A DNA stretch of 64,000 bases from Antrihabitans auranticaus. GTDB taxonomy: Bacteria > Actinomycetota > Actinomycetes > Mycobacteriales > Mycobacteriaceae. A program made the translations under genes and the position numbers. How positions within the stretch are numbered: position 1 is the stretch's first letter; each line of letters opens with the position of its first letter. Shown here piece after piece: positions 36,027 through 44,817 of the stretch. Where the stretch lies: assembly GCF_016481275.1 (NCBI RefSeq), contig NZ_JAEMNW010000001.1, positions 930,001 to 994,000 of the forward strand. The letters are read 5' to 3'. The notes beneath the pieces were generated by a model that was not told the DNA's origin, searched no databases, and saw nothing but the letters and a program-made list of their open reading frames with translations.

Positions 36027-37210
36027 CGCAGCCCTCCGGGAATTCCGTACAGCATGAAGTCGAGAACGTTCAATTGAGCCGGACGGTCCGATGCCGCATA
36101 CGGATTGACGCCGGTATCGGTTACCAGGTACTTCGCTGGCCCGTTCGCGATGTCGAGGTATGGCAATTCGCCGCACCGCGGACCGCCGCCCGCGGCGACT
36201 TGTGGCAGGTTTCGCGGGTTCCTGTAGGGCATATCGCCGGCCAGCACGGTCGCGCTGATATTGAAGCCGGGAACCGTGCCGCCGATGACGTCTTCCACGT
36301 ACGCGCGGGCTTTGTCCAGGCCCTGAAAGAAGCAGGCGAATTCCGGTGAGTACTCCTCGAGCAGTTCGGATGTGGGTCGCAGTTGTTCCATCAACAGGTC
36401 GATCGACCGTTCGTTCTGTCGGAGCAGATCACTGCCGGTGGTGCCAAATCCGATTGCGGCGAGGAAGAACTGGTCCAATGGCTCCTTCAGCTCCACGACG
36501 GTGGATCCGGTGGTGGTCAGGGCGTCGACGCTGGCGAGAAACTCGGGCGCGACCTCGGCGTAGACATTGGCGACTTCAGCGGTGGCGACGAGATCCTGCT
36601 GCAGATTGTCCAGGCTCGGACGCAGCGCGTTCAGGTAGGAGTCGGCCTGCTCCAGGGTATGACCGAACTGCTTTCCCCGGCCACGAAAGGCGTCGGATAT
36701 GGCAGTCAGCGTCGCGTTGAGATCTTCTGGCGAGATCGCTTCGAGCACGGTCGTAAGCCGCTCGAACAATGTGTTCAGTTCAGGTGTGATGTTGCGGCTG
36801 TCGATGGTATCGCCGGTCGAAATCGGTTGCTCGTCCAGGTCTTTCGGCAATCCCAGGTTGATGTACTTGGCGCCGAACACTGTCGTCGAATCGATCGATG
36901 CGACCACGTTCGCCGGGATCGAACCGGCCTGCTCGGGGAAGAGGTCGAGTTCGATTTTCGCGTAGCCGTCGACCTCTTCTACCGCGCCGACGCGGCCGAC
37001 CTGGACGTCGAGCAGTTTGACGCGGGCACCGGGTTCGAGGATGAGGCCCGAGCGAGGTGCGAGCAGTGCGACCTTCACGCTGTCGACGAAAGCGCCGCGG
37101 AACTGGAGCGCGACAAAGACGGCGATCAGTGCCAGCGCGACGACGAATACTGCTCCGGCGGTGGTGTAGTGCGGCTGGCGGGGCGCACGCCGCTGTCGCT
37201 GCCCGGTCAT
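36023..37210 (-). CDS. mceA: Mce-family protein, MceA position
   Basis: First MCE protein after the permeases, 395 residues: transmembrane helix about 18-38 (AVFVVALALIAVFVALQF), MCE domain about 42-120 (LILEPGARVKLLDVQVGRV), long helical domain and a C-terminal region with GGGPRCGELPYLD. Position after yrbEB and ATGA overlap identify it as MceA-type. Confidence 0.9.
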   Translation of the reverse strand: MTGQRQRRAPRQPHYTTAGAVFVVALALIAVFVALQFRGAFVDSVKVALLAPRSGLILEPGARVKLLDVQVGRVGAVEEVDGYAKIELDLFPEQAGSIPANVVASIDSTTVFGAKYINLGLPKDLDEQPISTGDTIDSRNITPELNTLFERLTTVLEAISPEDLNATLTAISDAFRGRGKQFGHTLEQADSYLNALRPSLDNLQQDLVATAEVANVYAEVAPEFLASVDALTTTGSTVVELKEPLDQFFLAAIGFGTTGSDLLRQNERSIDLLMEQLRPTSELLEEYSPEFACFFQGLDKARAYVEDVIGGTVPGFNISATVLAGDMPYRNPRNLPQVAAGGGPRCGELPYLDIANGPAKYLVTDTGVNPYAASDRPAQLNVLDFMLYGIPGGLR

Positions 37211-38079
37211 CCGGCGAAGTTGAAGTTGCCCGACACGCCGTAGACGGCCAGGGAGACGGCAAGGCAGACGAAAACTACTGCAGCCAACGACGCACGCACG
37301 GCACGGCCGACCGCTTCACCGACACCGGCGGGTCCGCCCGATGCGTTGTAGCCGAAGTAGGTGTGGATCAACATGACGACAAGTCCCATCAAGATCGCTT
37401 GCAGGAAGGACCAGAGCAAGTCCGTCGGCACCAGGAAGGAAGTGAAGTAGTGGTCATAGACACCGCCGGATTGGCCGTAGACCACGATCGTGATCGTCCG
37501 GCTCGCGAGAAAAGAGGCGATGACCGCGACACCGTAGATCGGAACGATCGCGATCATGCCCGCCACAATGCGGGTGGAGGCAAGGTAGGGCACCGACCGC
37601 ACAGCCATGACCTCGAGCGCGTCGATCTCTTCCGAGATCCGCATAGCGCCCAATTGTGCTGTCGCACCGGCACCGATCGTCGCGGCCAGCCCGACCCCGG
37701 CGATCACCGGCGCAGCGATGCGCACGTTCACGTACGCCGCGAAGAACCCGGTGAGCGCTTCCACGCCGATGTCGCCGAGCGAGGAGTAGCCCTGCAATGC
37801 GACGACTGCGCCGGCCGACAAGGTGAGGAACCCGCAGATAACCACGGTTCCGCCGATCAGGGCCAGGGCGCCCGATCCCAGCGCGACTTCGGCGACCAGG
37901 CGAATGGTTTCGCGCGGGAAATGCTTGATAGCGGTAGGTATTTCGGCGATGGCGTTTCGGTAGAACACTGCTTGGCGGCCGACTTCGTCCAGCGACCTCT
38001 TCGCGCTCTTTCCGCGCTGGACGGTGTTGGTCTTGGCCCGGTCGAGCACACCCGACCGGCGTACGGCGATTGTCATCAT
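37207..38079 (-). CDS. yrbEB: YrbE/MlaE-family permease B of the Mce system
   Basis: Integral membrane permease of 290 residues with five to six hydrophobic segments. The MlaE signature is AQLGAMRISEEIDALEVMAV, containing the EExDALEVM element that contacts the ATPase. It pairs with YrbEA to form the transmembrane part of the importer; the ATPase (MceG/MkmA-type) is normally encoded elsewhere and is not in this window. The start overlaps the yrbEA stop; two adjacent ATGs exist. Confidence 0.92.
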   Translation of the reverse strand: MMTIAVRRSGVLDRAKTNTVQRGKSAKRSLDEVGRQAVFYRNAIAEIPTAIKHFPRETIRLVAEVALGSGALALIGGTVVICGFLTLSAGAVVALQGYSSLGDIGVEALTGFFAAYVNVRIAAPVIAGVGLAATIGAGATAQLGAMRISEEIDALEVMAVRSVPYLASTRIVAGMIAIVPIYGVAVIASFLASRTITIVVYGQSGGVYDHYFTSFLVPTDLLWSFLQAILMGLVVMLIHTYFGYNASGGPAGVGEAVGRAVRASLAAVVFVCLAVSLAVYGVSGNFNFAG

Positions 38080-38846
38080 CTACCTGCTGTCATCTTGATT
38101 CCGATGGCGGTCATCACGACATTGACCAGGAACAACGCCATGAACGCGTACACGACGGTTTCGTTGACCGCCTGCCCGACGCTTTTCGGTCCGCCCTTGA
38201 CCGTGAGCCCCCGATAGCACGCGATCAACGCGGCAATGAGTCCGAACGCACCAGCTTTGACCTGGGAAATCAGCAGTTCCGGCAGTCCGGTGAGCAGCGG
38301 GATACCGTCAACGAAGGCGCCGGGGGTCACGTTCTGGAAGAAGACCGAGAACCCGAAGCTGCCGACGATGCCGATCGCGCAGACAAGCGCATTGAGCAGC
38401 AGGGCAACGACAGTCGATGCCAGAACTCGAGGTGACACCAGCCGCACGACGGGATCGATACCCAGCACTTCCATCGCGTCGATCTCCTCGCGAATGGTGC
38501 GCGAGCCGAGATCGGCGCAGATCGCGGTTGCACCGGCACCGGCTACCACCAGCACGGTCACCACCGGCCCCACCTGGGTAACCGCGCCCAGCGTCGCTCC
38601 CGCGCCGGCAACATCCGAAGCGCCGAACTCCGCGGCCAAGATGTTGAAGGTAAAGCTGATGAGCGCCGTAAATGGCAGAGCAACAAGCAAAGTCGGCAAC
38701 AATGACACTCGCACGATGAACCAGCACTGGTCGATGAACTCGCGCCACTGGAACGGCCATACGACCATTCCACGAAAGGCGTCCGCCGAAAGCGCAAAAA
38801 ACTCCCCGAGAGATCCGAGCGGACGCAGCAGCACCTTCGTCGTCAT
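38076..38846 (-). CDS. yrbEA: YrbE/MlaE-family permease A of the Mce system
   Basis: First gene of the eight-gene mce operon: permease of 256 residues with the MlaE signature ADLGSRTIREEIDAMEVLGI and several transmembrane helices. GAAGGAG lies six bases before the ATG. Motif site F lies 36 bp upstream, so the whole operon is probably controlled there. Confidence 0.92.
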   Translation of the reverse strand: MTTKVLLRPLGSLGEFFALSADAFRGMVVWPFQWREFIDQCWFIVRVSLLPTLLVALPFTALISFTFNILAAEFGASDVAGAGATLGAVTQVGPVVTVLVVAGAGATAICADLGSRTIREEIDAMEVLGIDPVVRLVSPRVLASTVVALLLNALVCAIGIVGSFGFSVFFQNVTPGAFVDGIPLLTGLPELLISQVKAGAFGLIAALIACYRGLTVKGGPKSVGQAVNETVVYAFMALFLVNVVMTAIGIKMTAGR

Positions 38847-38881
38847 CCTTGCTCCTTCGCCGGCCGCCCATTCAAACCTAA

Positions 38882-38901
38882 GGTAAATTAGCTTATCTAT
38901 C
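38882..38901 (+). promoter_or_regulatory. Island motif site F before the yrbE/mce operon
   Basis: GGTAAATTAGCTTATCTATC, immediately preceded by ACCTAAG. It lies 36 bp upstream of yrbEA (minus strand). It shares TAGCTTATCT with site D and CCTAAGGTAA with site G. Confidence 0.5.
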
Positions 38902-38987
38902 CGAGGCGGTCAACCAGTGACGTCGAACATCGCGAGGCACCGTTTGCCGGGCTCGCTTTTCGCGACTGCGGACCTTACGATGCGCCG

Positions 38988-39455
38988 ATGAACGACTGGA
39001 GAGTACGTGGAGCGGCGTTGGCTGCAGCGCTGGTGACCACTCGCATGCTGATCGACCTCGGAGTCGAGGCGTCGCCCGACGCGGGAATAGTGTTGCGCTA
39101 CACCGGCTTGATCGCCATTGTGGCCATTGCGGTGGCGTGGGGATTTCTGGATGGCCAGCGCGATCGCAGACGCAATCCAGATCCCGATCGCGGCGCCGAC
39201 CTGACGATCGTGTGGCTTGCGGCTGCCGCCGCAGCAGGAGTCGGTGCCGCCGTGGTCGCCTGGTTGCTGGGTGTACTCAGCCCGCTCGACCTCGGCGGAA
39301 ATTCACTCCTGTTCGAACTGACTTCGGGTGCAGCGTGGTCGATGCTGCTCGTGTTCGCGTCAGCCCTCGCGGGATCGACGGCCGGCGCCCGCGTGGCCGG
39401 GACGTCACAGGGCGCCCGGTCACCGGAGGTCACGGTCTCGGCACCATCCGGGTAG
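38988..39455 (+). CDS. B-4DMT-family four-helix membrane protein
   Basis: Protein of 155 residues with four hydrophobic helices. The loop GFLDGQRDRRRNPDPDRGADLT is close to the conserved loop of the actinobacterial proteins annotated as B-4DMT transporters. Function is not established experimentally for this family as far as I know. It is divergent from yrbEA and upstream of fadD; no obvious ribosome-binding site precedes the ATG. Confidence 0.75.
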   Translation: MNDWRVRGAALAAALVTTRMLIDLGVEASPDAGIVLRYTGLIAIVAIAVAWGFLDGQRDRRRNPDPDRGADLTIVWLAAAAAAGVGAAVVAWLLGVLSPLDLGGNSLLFELTSGAAWSMLLVFASALAGSTAGARVAGTSQGARSPEVTVSAPSG

Positions 39456-39514
39456 CCGCGCGCTCCGCGCAGTCGCCTCGACGAAGAATCCGCGAGACAT
39501 CCCTGGCCATTTGA

Positions 39515-39534
39515 CCTAAGGTAAGTTATCTTTG
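39515..39534 (+). promoter_or_regulatory. Island motif site G before fadD
   Basis: CCTAAGGTAAGTTATCTTTG lies 33 bp before the GTG of the acyl-CoA ligase. It aligns with site B over most of its length. At this distance TTATCT could serve as a -10 element, so a bound repressor would block the promoter. Confidence 0.55.
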
Positions 39535-39566
39535 GTTTCAGTTAACCAGAGACCAGAGGAGCTCTC

Positions 39567-41111
39567 GTGTATTTGACTCAAGCCCTGCACCGCTGGGCCA
39601 GCGCGACACTCGCCGGGGTCGCGACGGCATGTGGTGAGCGCGTCCGCACATTTGCCGAGACGCGCGAACGGGTCTCGCGACTCGCCGGTGGCTTACGCAG
39701 AATCGGCGTCGCACACGAGGATCGCGTCGGGATCCTGTCGCTGAACTCCGACCGCTACATCGAGAGCTTGTTTGCAATTCCCTGGGCGGATGGCGTGCTG
39801 AACCCGGTGAACATCCGGTGGAGTCCCACCGAGATCGCCTACTCACTGGAAGACTCGCAGACTCGAGTTCTGATCGTCGATGATGTTTTCGCGCAGGCAG
39901 TTCCGGCTGTGCAGGCGATCTACCCGGGTCTGCGGACCGTCATCCACGCCGGTGACGGGCCGACACCGGACTTCGCGATCTCCTACGAAGAACTCATCAC
40001 CGAGTCGGAGCCGACCGGCGACGCCTGTCGCTCGGGTGACGATCTGGCCGGAATCTTCTACACCGGTGGAACCACCGGAGCGCCAAAGGGTGTCATGCTC
40101 ACCCATGCCAACCTGGTCAGCGCCGCGCTCGGCGGGCTCGCCTCCGGAAGCTTCTTTCGGCACGGTGTCACACCGCGCTCCCTGCATGTGGCGCCGGTGT
40201 TTCATCTCGCCGATTTCGCTTTCTTTCTCATGACCAGCATCGGCGGCGGCGCCAACATCGCCGTCCCGATGTTCGATCCGGAGAACGTGCTCGAATTGAT
40301 CGGTACGCAATCGGTCACGGACACACTGCTCGTCCCGACCATGATTCAAATGCTGGCCGATCACCCGAAGGTATCGGCGTACGACATGTCGTCGTTGCGA
40401 ACGATCGTCTACGGTGCCTCGCCGATCTCACCGGCACTGCTCGGCCGCGCCCAAAATGCATGGCCCACCGTTGATTTCGTGCAGGCATACGGCATGACAG
40501 AACTTGCCGCACTCGCAACGATTCTGCCTGCCGCAGACCACTCCGACGGCACCCGGCAACGGTCGGCGGGACTAATGGCACCGATATCGGAGGTTCGCAT
40601 CGCCGACGGCGACGGCACCAACGTGCCACATGGCGTCGTCGGCGAAATTTGGGTTCGTGGCCCGCAAGTCATGCGCGGATATTGGCACAAGCCGCAGGAA
40701 ACAACCGAGGCGCTGCAGAACGGGTGGATGCGCACCGGGGACGCCGGATACCTCGACGAGGACGGCTACCTCTACATTGTCGATCGGCTCAAGGACATGA
40801 TCATCACCGGTGGGGAAAACGTCTACTCGAGCGAAGTCGAGAACGCACTTGCCCAGCACAAAGCTGTCGCGGCCTGCGCAGTGATAGGCCTCCCCGACGA
40901 GCGGTGGGGAGAGCGCGTGCACGCTGTGATCGTCAGGGCTCCGCACTCTTCCGTGACCGCCGCCGAACTACAGGTGCACACCCGCAACCTGATCGCGGGC
41001 TACAAGGTTCCCCGATCGGTCAGCTTTGTCGACGCTCTCCCCATTTCGGGTGCAGGCAAGATCCTCAAACGTTCGTTGCGTGACACGATCGAGAACTCGT
41101 CGCGTTCCTGA
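39567..41111 (+). CDS. FadD-like acyl-CoA ligase/synthetase
   Basis: ANL-superfamily enzyme of 514 residues that activates a carboxylic acid with ATP and CoA. Motifs: P-loop YTGGTTGAPKGVMLTH near residue 165, QAYGMTEL near 305, GWMRTGDAGYLDEDG near 390, hinge DRLKDMIITGGENVY, and catalytic Lys in GAGKILKRSLR near the C terminus. GTG start with AGAGGAG six bases upstream. Placed after motif site G and followed by aldehyde dehydrogenase, it likely activates the acid produced in the island. Confidence 0.92.
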   Translation: MYLTQALHRWASATLAGVATACGERVRTFAETRERVSRLAGGLRRIGVAHEDRVGILSLNSDRYIESLFAIPWADGVLNPVNIRWSPTEIAYSLEDSQTRVLIVDDVFAQAVPAVQAIYPGLRTVIHAGDGPTPDFAISYEELITESEPTGDACRSGDDLAGIFYTGGTTGAPKGVMLTHANLVSAALGGLASGSFFRHGVTPRSLHVAPVFHLADFAFFLMTSIGGGANIAVPMFDPENVLELIGTQSVTDTLLVPTMIQMLADHPKVSAYDMSSLRTIVYGASPISPALLGRAQNAWPTVDFVQAYGMTELAALATILPAADHSDGTRQRSAGLMAPISEVRIADGDGTNVPHGVVGEIWVRGPQVMRGYWHKPQETTEALQNGWMRTGDAGYLDEDGYLYIVDRLKDMIITGGENVYSSEVENALAQHKAVAACAVIGLPDERWGERVHAVIVRAPHSSVTAAELQVHTRNLIAGYKVPRSVSFVDALPISGAGKILKRSLRDTIENSSRS

Positions 41112-41173
41112 ACATTTGCAAGGTGGTCACGCGCCTTCGATATCGAACACGTTCACACGCAAGGAGATCGGCT

Positions 41174-42595
41174 ATGAACGAGTCACAATCTCGACGTTTC
41201 GCACAGGTCGCGGCGCCAGACGCCGACCCTCGCGAATCGATCACTGATGTCGTCGCGCGCCTACGCGCAACCTTCGCATCTGGGCGCACACGTTCCGCCA
41301 CGTGGCGGCGGAACCAGCTGGTGGCGCTCGAGCGACTGCTCACCGATCGCGAAGCCGACTTTGCCGAAGCGCTGGCCAAGGATCTGGGACGTCCCGCGAC
41401 CGATGCGTGGCTGGCCGACCTCGCCCCAGTCACAGCGGAGGCACGGTTCGCACGCAAACACCTCGGCAAGTGGATGCGACCCAAGCGCGTCGGGGTTCCG
41501 TTGGCGGCGATGCCGGCACGCGCGTGGTACGAGTACGAACCGCTGGGCGTCACCTTGATCATCGGTCCGTGGAACTACCCTGTCTTCCTTGCGCTTTCAC
41601 CCCTCGTCGGTGCCCTCGCGGCCGGCAACTGCGCGATCGTCAAGCCGTCGGAACACACACCGACCGTGTCGGCGAAACTTGCCGAGCTGCTCCCCCGCTA
41701 CCTCGACGCGGACGCTGTCGCCGTAGTCCAAGGCGCCGCCGCCGAGACTCAGAATCTACTCGCGCAAGGCCTCGACCATGCCTTCTTCACCGGAGGACCG
41801 GAAATCGGCAAGGCCGTAATGACCGCAGCGGCTGCCCATCTGACGCCGGTCACCCTAGAGCTCGGCGGCAAGAGCCCGGCAATCGTGACCGCCGAGTCCA
41901 ACATTCGCACCGCCGCACGTCGAATCGCATGGACGAAGACGCTGAACTCCGGCCAGACCTGCGTCGCGCCGGATTACGTCCTCGTCGACGAAAGGGTGCG
42001 CGACCGATTCATCGCCGAACTGTGCGAGGCACTCGATACCTTCCTGCAGGAGTCACCCCCGCTCCTGCCCCTCGTCAATTCCCGGCACGCTGCGCGAATC
42101 CAGCAGCTACTCAACAAATCCGGTGGGAAAATCGTGCGGGGTGGTCACGTTGATGTCGACGGCGCCGCAGCTCATCTTTCGATCGTCCTGGACCCCGCGC
42201 TCAACTCGGCCCTGATGACGGAGGAAATCTTCGGCCCGATCCTGCCCGTTGTCACGATCGACTCGCTCGACGCCGCGATAGCCCACGTGCGCCGTGGCCC
42301 CAAACCACTCGCTGTGTATTTGTTCAGCGGCAGGCGACATGAGCAGCGCCGCGTACTCGACGAAATCAGCAACGGCGGAACGGTAATCAATCATTTGATG
42401 TACCAAGTGCTCGTATCGCAACTGCCGTTCGGCGGCGTAGGAAATTCCGGGATGGGCACCTACCACGGCAAGTGGGGATTCGAGACCTTCAGCCATCGCA
42501 AGTCCGTACTGCGCAAGGCCGCCTGGCCCGACCCGAACATTCTCTACCCGCCGTACACCGCAGCCAAGGAGCGGCTCTTGCGGCGAGTGTTCTGA
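41174..42595 (+). CDS. Aldehyde dehydrogenase, ALDH3-like (fatty aldehyde type)
   Basis: NAD(P)-dependent enzyme of 473 residues. Catalytic Cys263 is in NSGQTCVAPDYV and Glu229 in LELGGKSP; GPWNYPVFL near residue 131 and the ending GGVGNSGMGTYHGKWGFETFSH are characteristic of class 3 fatty or aromatic aldehyde dehydrogenases. AAGGAG lies seven bases before the ATG. With the P450, SDR and FadD it would complete alcohol to aldehyde to acid to acyl-CoA. Confidence 0.92.
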   Translation: MNESQSRRFAQVAAPDADPRESITDVVARLRATFASGRTRSATWRRNQLVALERLLTDREADFAEALAKDLGRPATDAWLADLAPVTAEARFARKHLGKWMRPKRVGVPLAAMPARAWYEYEPLGVTLIIGPWNYPVFLALSPLVGALAAGNCAIVKPSEHTPTVSAKLAELLPRYLDADAVAVVQGAAAETQNLLAQGLDHAFFTGGPEIGKAVMTAAAAHLTPVTLELGGKSPAIVTAESNIRTAARRIAWTKTLNSGQTCVAPDYVLVDERVRDRFIAELCEALDTFLQESPPLLPLVNSRHAARIQQLLNKSGGKIVRGGHVDVDGAAAHLSIVLDPALNSALMTEEIFGPILPVVTIDSLDAAIAHVRRGPKPLAVYLFSGRRHEQRRVLDEISNGGTVINHLMYQVLVSQLPFGGVGNSGMGTYHGKWGFETFSHRKSVLRKAAWPDPNILYPPYTAAKERLLRRVF

Positions 42596-42743
42596 CACCG
42601 GTCGCGACCCGAATGCCTAGTCGAAGAATAGATTTCGACGCAGCAACATTCGCGGAGGCGACCCTAGCGTCGGCCCCCGCTATCTGCAGCATCTCGGCGA
42701 GGTCGGTAGTTTGACTGCAGGGCGTCCGGTAACTCGACCTGCT

Positions 42744-43691
42744 TCACGTTCGTGCTCGTCTATTCGTTGCCTCAGGCGGTCGACGGGCCGGCTGGAGGTG
42801 GCGGGTCAGGAACTCGATCTGGTCCGTCACGAGATGCTCGAACGGCTCACCGAGATAGAAGGCGAAGTGGCCGGCGTCGTAGGTCTTGATCTCGCCGCGT
42901 GGTGCGGTGCGCGCGTAGCGGAGCGTCTCCTCAGGAGGGGTCACGGTGTCGCTGTTGCTGACGCAGAACAGAATTGGCATCGAGACCTTTTTGGCCGCCT
43001 TTCCAGGCCGATACGCCACGGCCGTAGGGATGAACCGAGCGGCGACCTCGTTGCGGAAATCGTTTCCGTCCGGAACCAGGGCGAGGTAGCCGGGAAGGGC
43101 GTCCGGGGCGTTCATGAGAGCGACCGAACCGGGGGCACCGGCGAGAGGGATCATGGCGGGCTCGCTTCCGCGAACCATGGCCAGCAGGTCTCGAGTGAGG
43201 AACGGTAGTCCCTTGAGCGTGGCGAGCGGACCCAACGCGCGCGCCGATGCCAGACCATCGGTGAACGGGCATTGGGACACGGCCGCACGCAGCTCGGGGT
43301 GGCGCGATGCGACGGTGATGGCGTGGCCGCCACCGAAGGAGCTGCCCCAGACCGCAAGTCGCGTGCCGTCCACGTCGCGGCGTCCCTTGATGTGTTCGAT
43401 CGCGGCATCCCAGTCGGCGAGCTGTCGCTTGATCGACAGCAGCTGGCGGGGCTGGCCGCCGCTGTCGCCGAAGTGGCGATACGTGAAGGCGAACGCTGCG
43501 ATCCCGGCCTCGGCGAACCGCTCGGCGAAGGCATCCAGGCGCATGTCGCGCGTCGCACCCAGCCCATGACCGAGGATCACCACTGGCGGAGCGGTTACGC
43601 CTGCGGGAAGGTAAAGCCATGCTGCGCAGGTAGTTTCGCCCGAAGTGAACTCGACATCGTGCCGAGTGTAGGTCCGTGACTCGACCATCAC
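42744..43691 (-). CDS. Alpha/beta-hydrolase (dienelactone-hydrolase-like)
   Basis: Hydrolase of 315 residues: oxyanion region GHGLGATRDM near 41, nucleophile Ser118 in WGSSFGGG, Asp in SNSDTVTPPEE near 254, His in DAGHFAFYLG near 276. The start overlaps the stop of the enoyl-CoA hydratase gene (ATGA). It is the third gene of an SDR - hydratase - hydrolase unit that begins at the ATAAC-N3-GTTAT operators. The ester or thioester substrate is unknown. Confidence 0.87.
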   Translation of the reverse strand: MMVESRTYTRHDVEFTSGETTCAAWLYLPAGVTAPPVVILGHGLGATRDMRLDAFAERFAEAGIAAFAFTYRHFGDSGGQPRQLLSIKRQLADWDAAIEHIKGRRDVDGTRLAVWGSSFGGGHAITVASRHPELRAAVSQCPFTDGLASARALGPLATLKGLPFLTRDLLAMVRGSEPAMIPLAGAPGSVALMNAPDALPGYLALVPDGNDFRNEVAARFIPTAVAYRPGKAAKKVSMPILFCVSNSDTVTPPEETLRYARTAPRGEIKTYDAGHFAFYLGEPFEHLVTDQIEFLTRHLQPARRPPEATNRRART

Positions 43692-44686
43692 CGACTCACC
43701 CTTCCTTCTTCGTTGCGGACTCTGCCGTTGCGAGCTCCAACTGCGGACACCGTGCCCGCTTCGAGGGCCTCTTCGAAGACGCCTGGGCTGTAGAGCGGCA
43801 GCTCGCCTAACGCGTCGGTGGTTGCCATGTAATCGAGCATCAGCCGCTGGCCCACTTCCGACAGCGCGGTGGTCAGGAACTCTGCGCGTTCGACGTGCAG
43901 GCCGTCGGTCAACGACATCGACCCGCCGAGGTACACCGACCGCTTGATCGCGGCGAGCGATCCCTTGGGTCGCGATCCGAAGTGCTCGGCCAATTCGATT
44001 GCCCTGGCCAGGACCTGCTCCTGCGGCACGACGTCGTCGACGGCTCCGTTGGCCAGAGCCTGCGCGGGAGTGAACGGTTTGCCCTCCAGGATTGCGACCA
44101 GCGACTGGTGCATGCCGATCAGCCGGGTCAACCGCTGCGTGCCACCGCCGCCGGGCATGATCCCCAGCAACACTTCGGGCTGACCGAGGACGAAGTCACC
44201 GTCGGCCATTACTCGCAGGTCGTTGGCCCAGGTGAACTCCGCACCCAGGCCCAGGGCCGAACCATTCAGCGCCGCAACAAAAATGACGCCACTGCGGTTC
44301 ATCTTCAAGAACGTCTCGTGCAAGCGCTCGAGTTGGACCGCGGGCCACAACGGTGTCCTTCCCAGCAGGGCCTGGAATCCACCCGCCCGATTGACCCCCT
44401 TGGCTGTACGCGCGAGTGCGGACGCACCCTTGACCCCGACCGAGGGGACCTTCGCTCCGCCCGCTTGCAACCAGCGGACCTCAGCGTGGCTGACGAACCG
44501 TTCGGGATGGGTTCCGGTGAAGACGACCGCGTGCACGCCCGGGTCTGCGTCGGCACGCTCTACCAGCGCATCCAATTGCTCGGCGATGTCGTTGCCGAAC
44601 AGACCGAGTGGACCGCCGTCGATTCGCGCGACCAACACGCTGCCGCGGTCCTCGATCTCGAGATTTCCCCTGACTTCTACTGCCAT
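43688..44686 (-). CDS. Enoyl-CoA hydratase/isomerase (crotonase fold)
   Basis: Crotonase-superfamily protein of 332 residues, longer than the usual 260. Oxyanion-hole segments are AALNGSALGLGAEF and GIMPGGGGTQRLTRLIG; the Glu within VLLGIMPGGGG-type context that is catalytic in hydratases is replaced here (PEVLLGI, Glu earlier), so isomerase or hydrolase chemistry is possible. The ATG at 44686 with GAAGGA upstream starts MAVEVRGNLEIED; the longer frame is rejected. Part of the TetR-linked catabolic unit. Confidence 0.85.
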   Translation of the reverse strand: MAVEVRGNLEIEDRGSVLVARIDGGPLGLFGNDIAEQLDALVERADADPGVHAVVFTGTHPERFVSHAEVRWLQAGGAKVPSVGVKGASALARTAKGVNRAGGFQALLGRTPLWPAVQLERLHETFLKMNRSGVIFVAALNGSALGLGAEFTWANDLRVMADGDFVLGQPEVLLGIMPGGGGTQRLTRLIGMHQSLVAILEGKPFTPAQALANGAVDDVVPQEQVLARAIELAEHFGSRPKGSLAAIKRSVYLGGSMSLTDGLHVERAEFLTTALSEVGQRLMLDYMATTDALGELPLYSPGVFEEALEAGTVSAVGARNGRVRNEEGRVSR

Positions 44687-44817
44687 GACTGCTTCCTTCG
44701 GTAAGTGCTTGCGGCTGAACTGCATTGGATCGTGGTTGGTGGTATCGAGGGTCGGTCGTCGAGGTCGCACTTCACCATTGCCCTTCCGAACACGCGCCCC
44801 GCGCTGTCGAGCAATGG

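Noticed and set aside
19510-39534. Island motif as KstR sites of the cholesterol regulon
   Set aside because: The spacing AAC-N4-GTT and the TTATCTTA extension do not match the KstR pattern AAC-N2-GTT as I know it, and no steroid ring-degradation genes are present.
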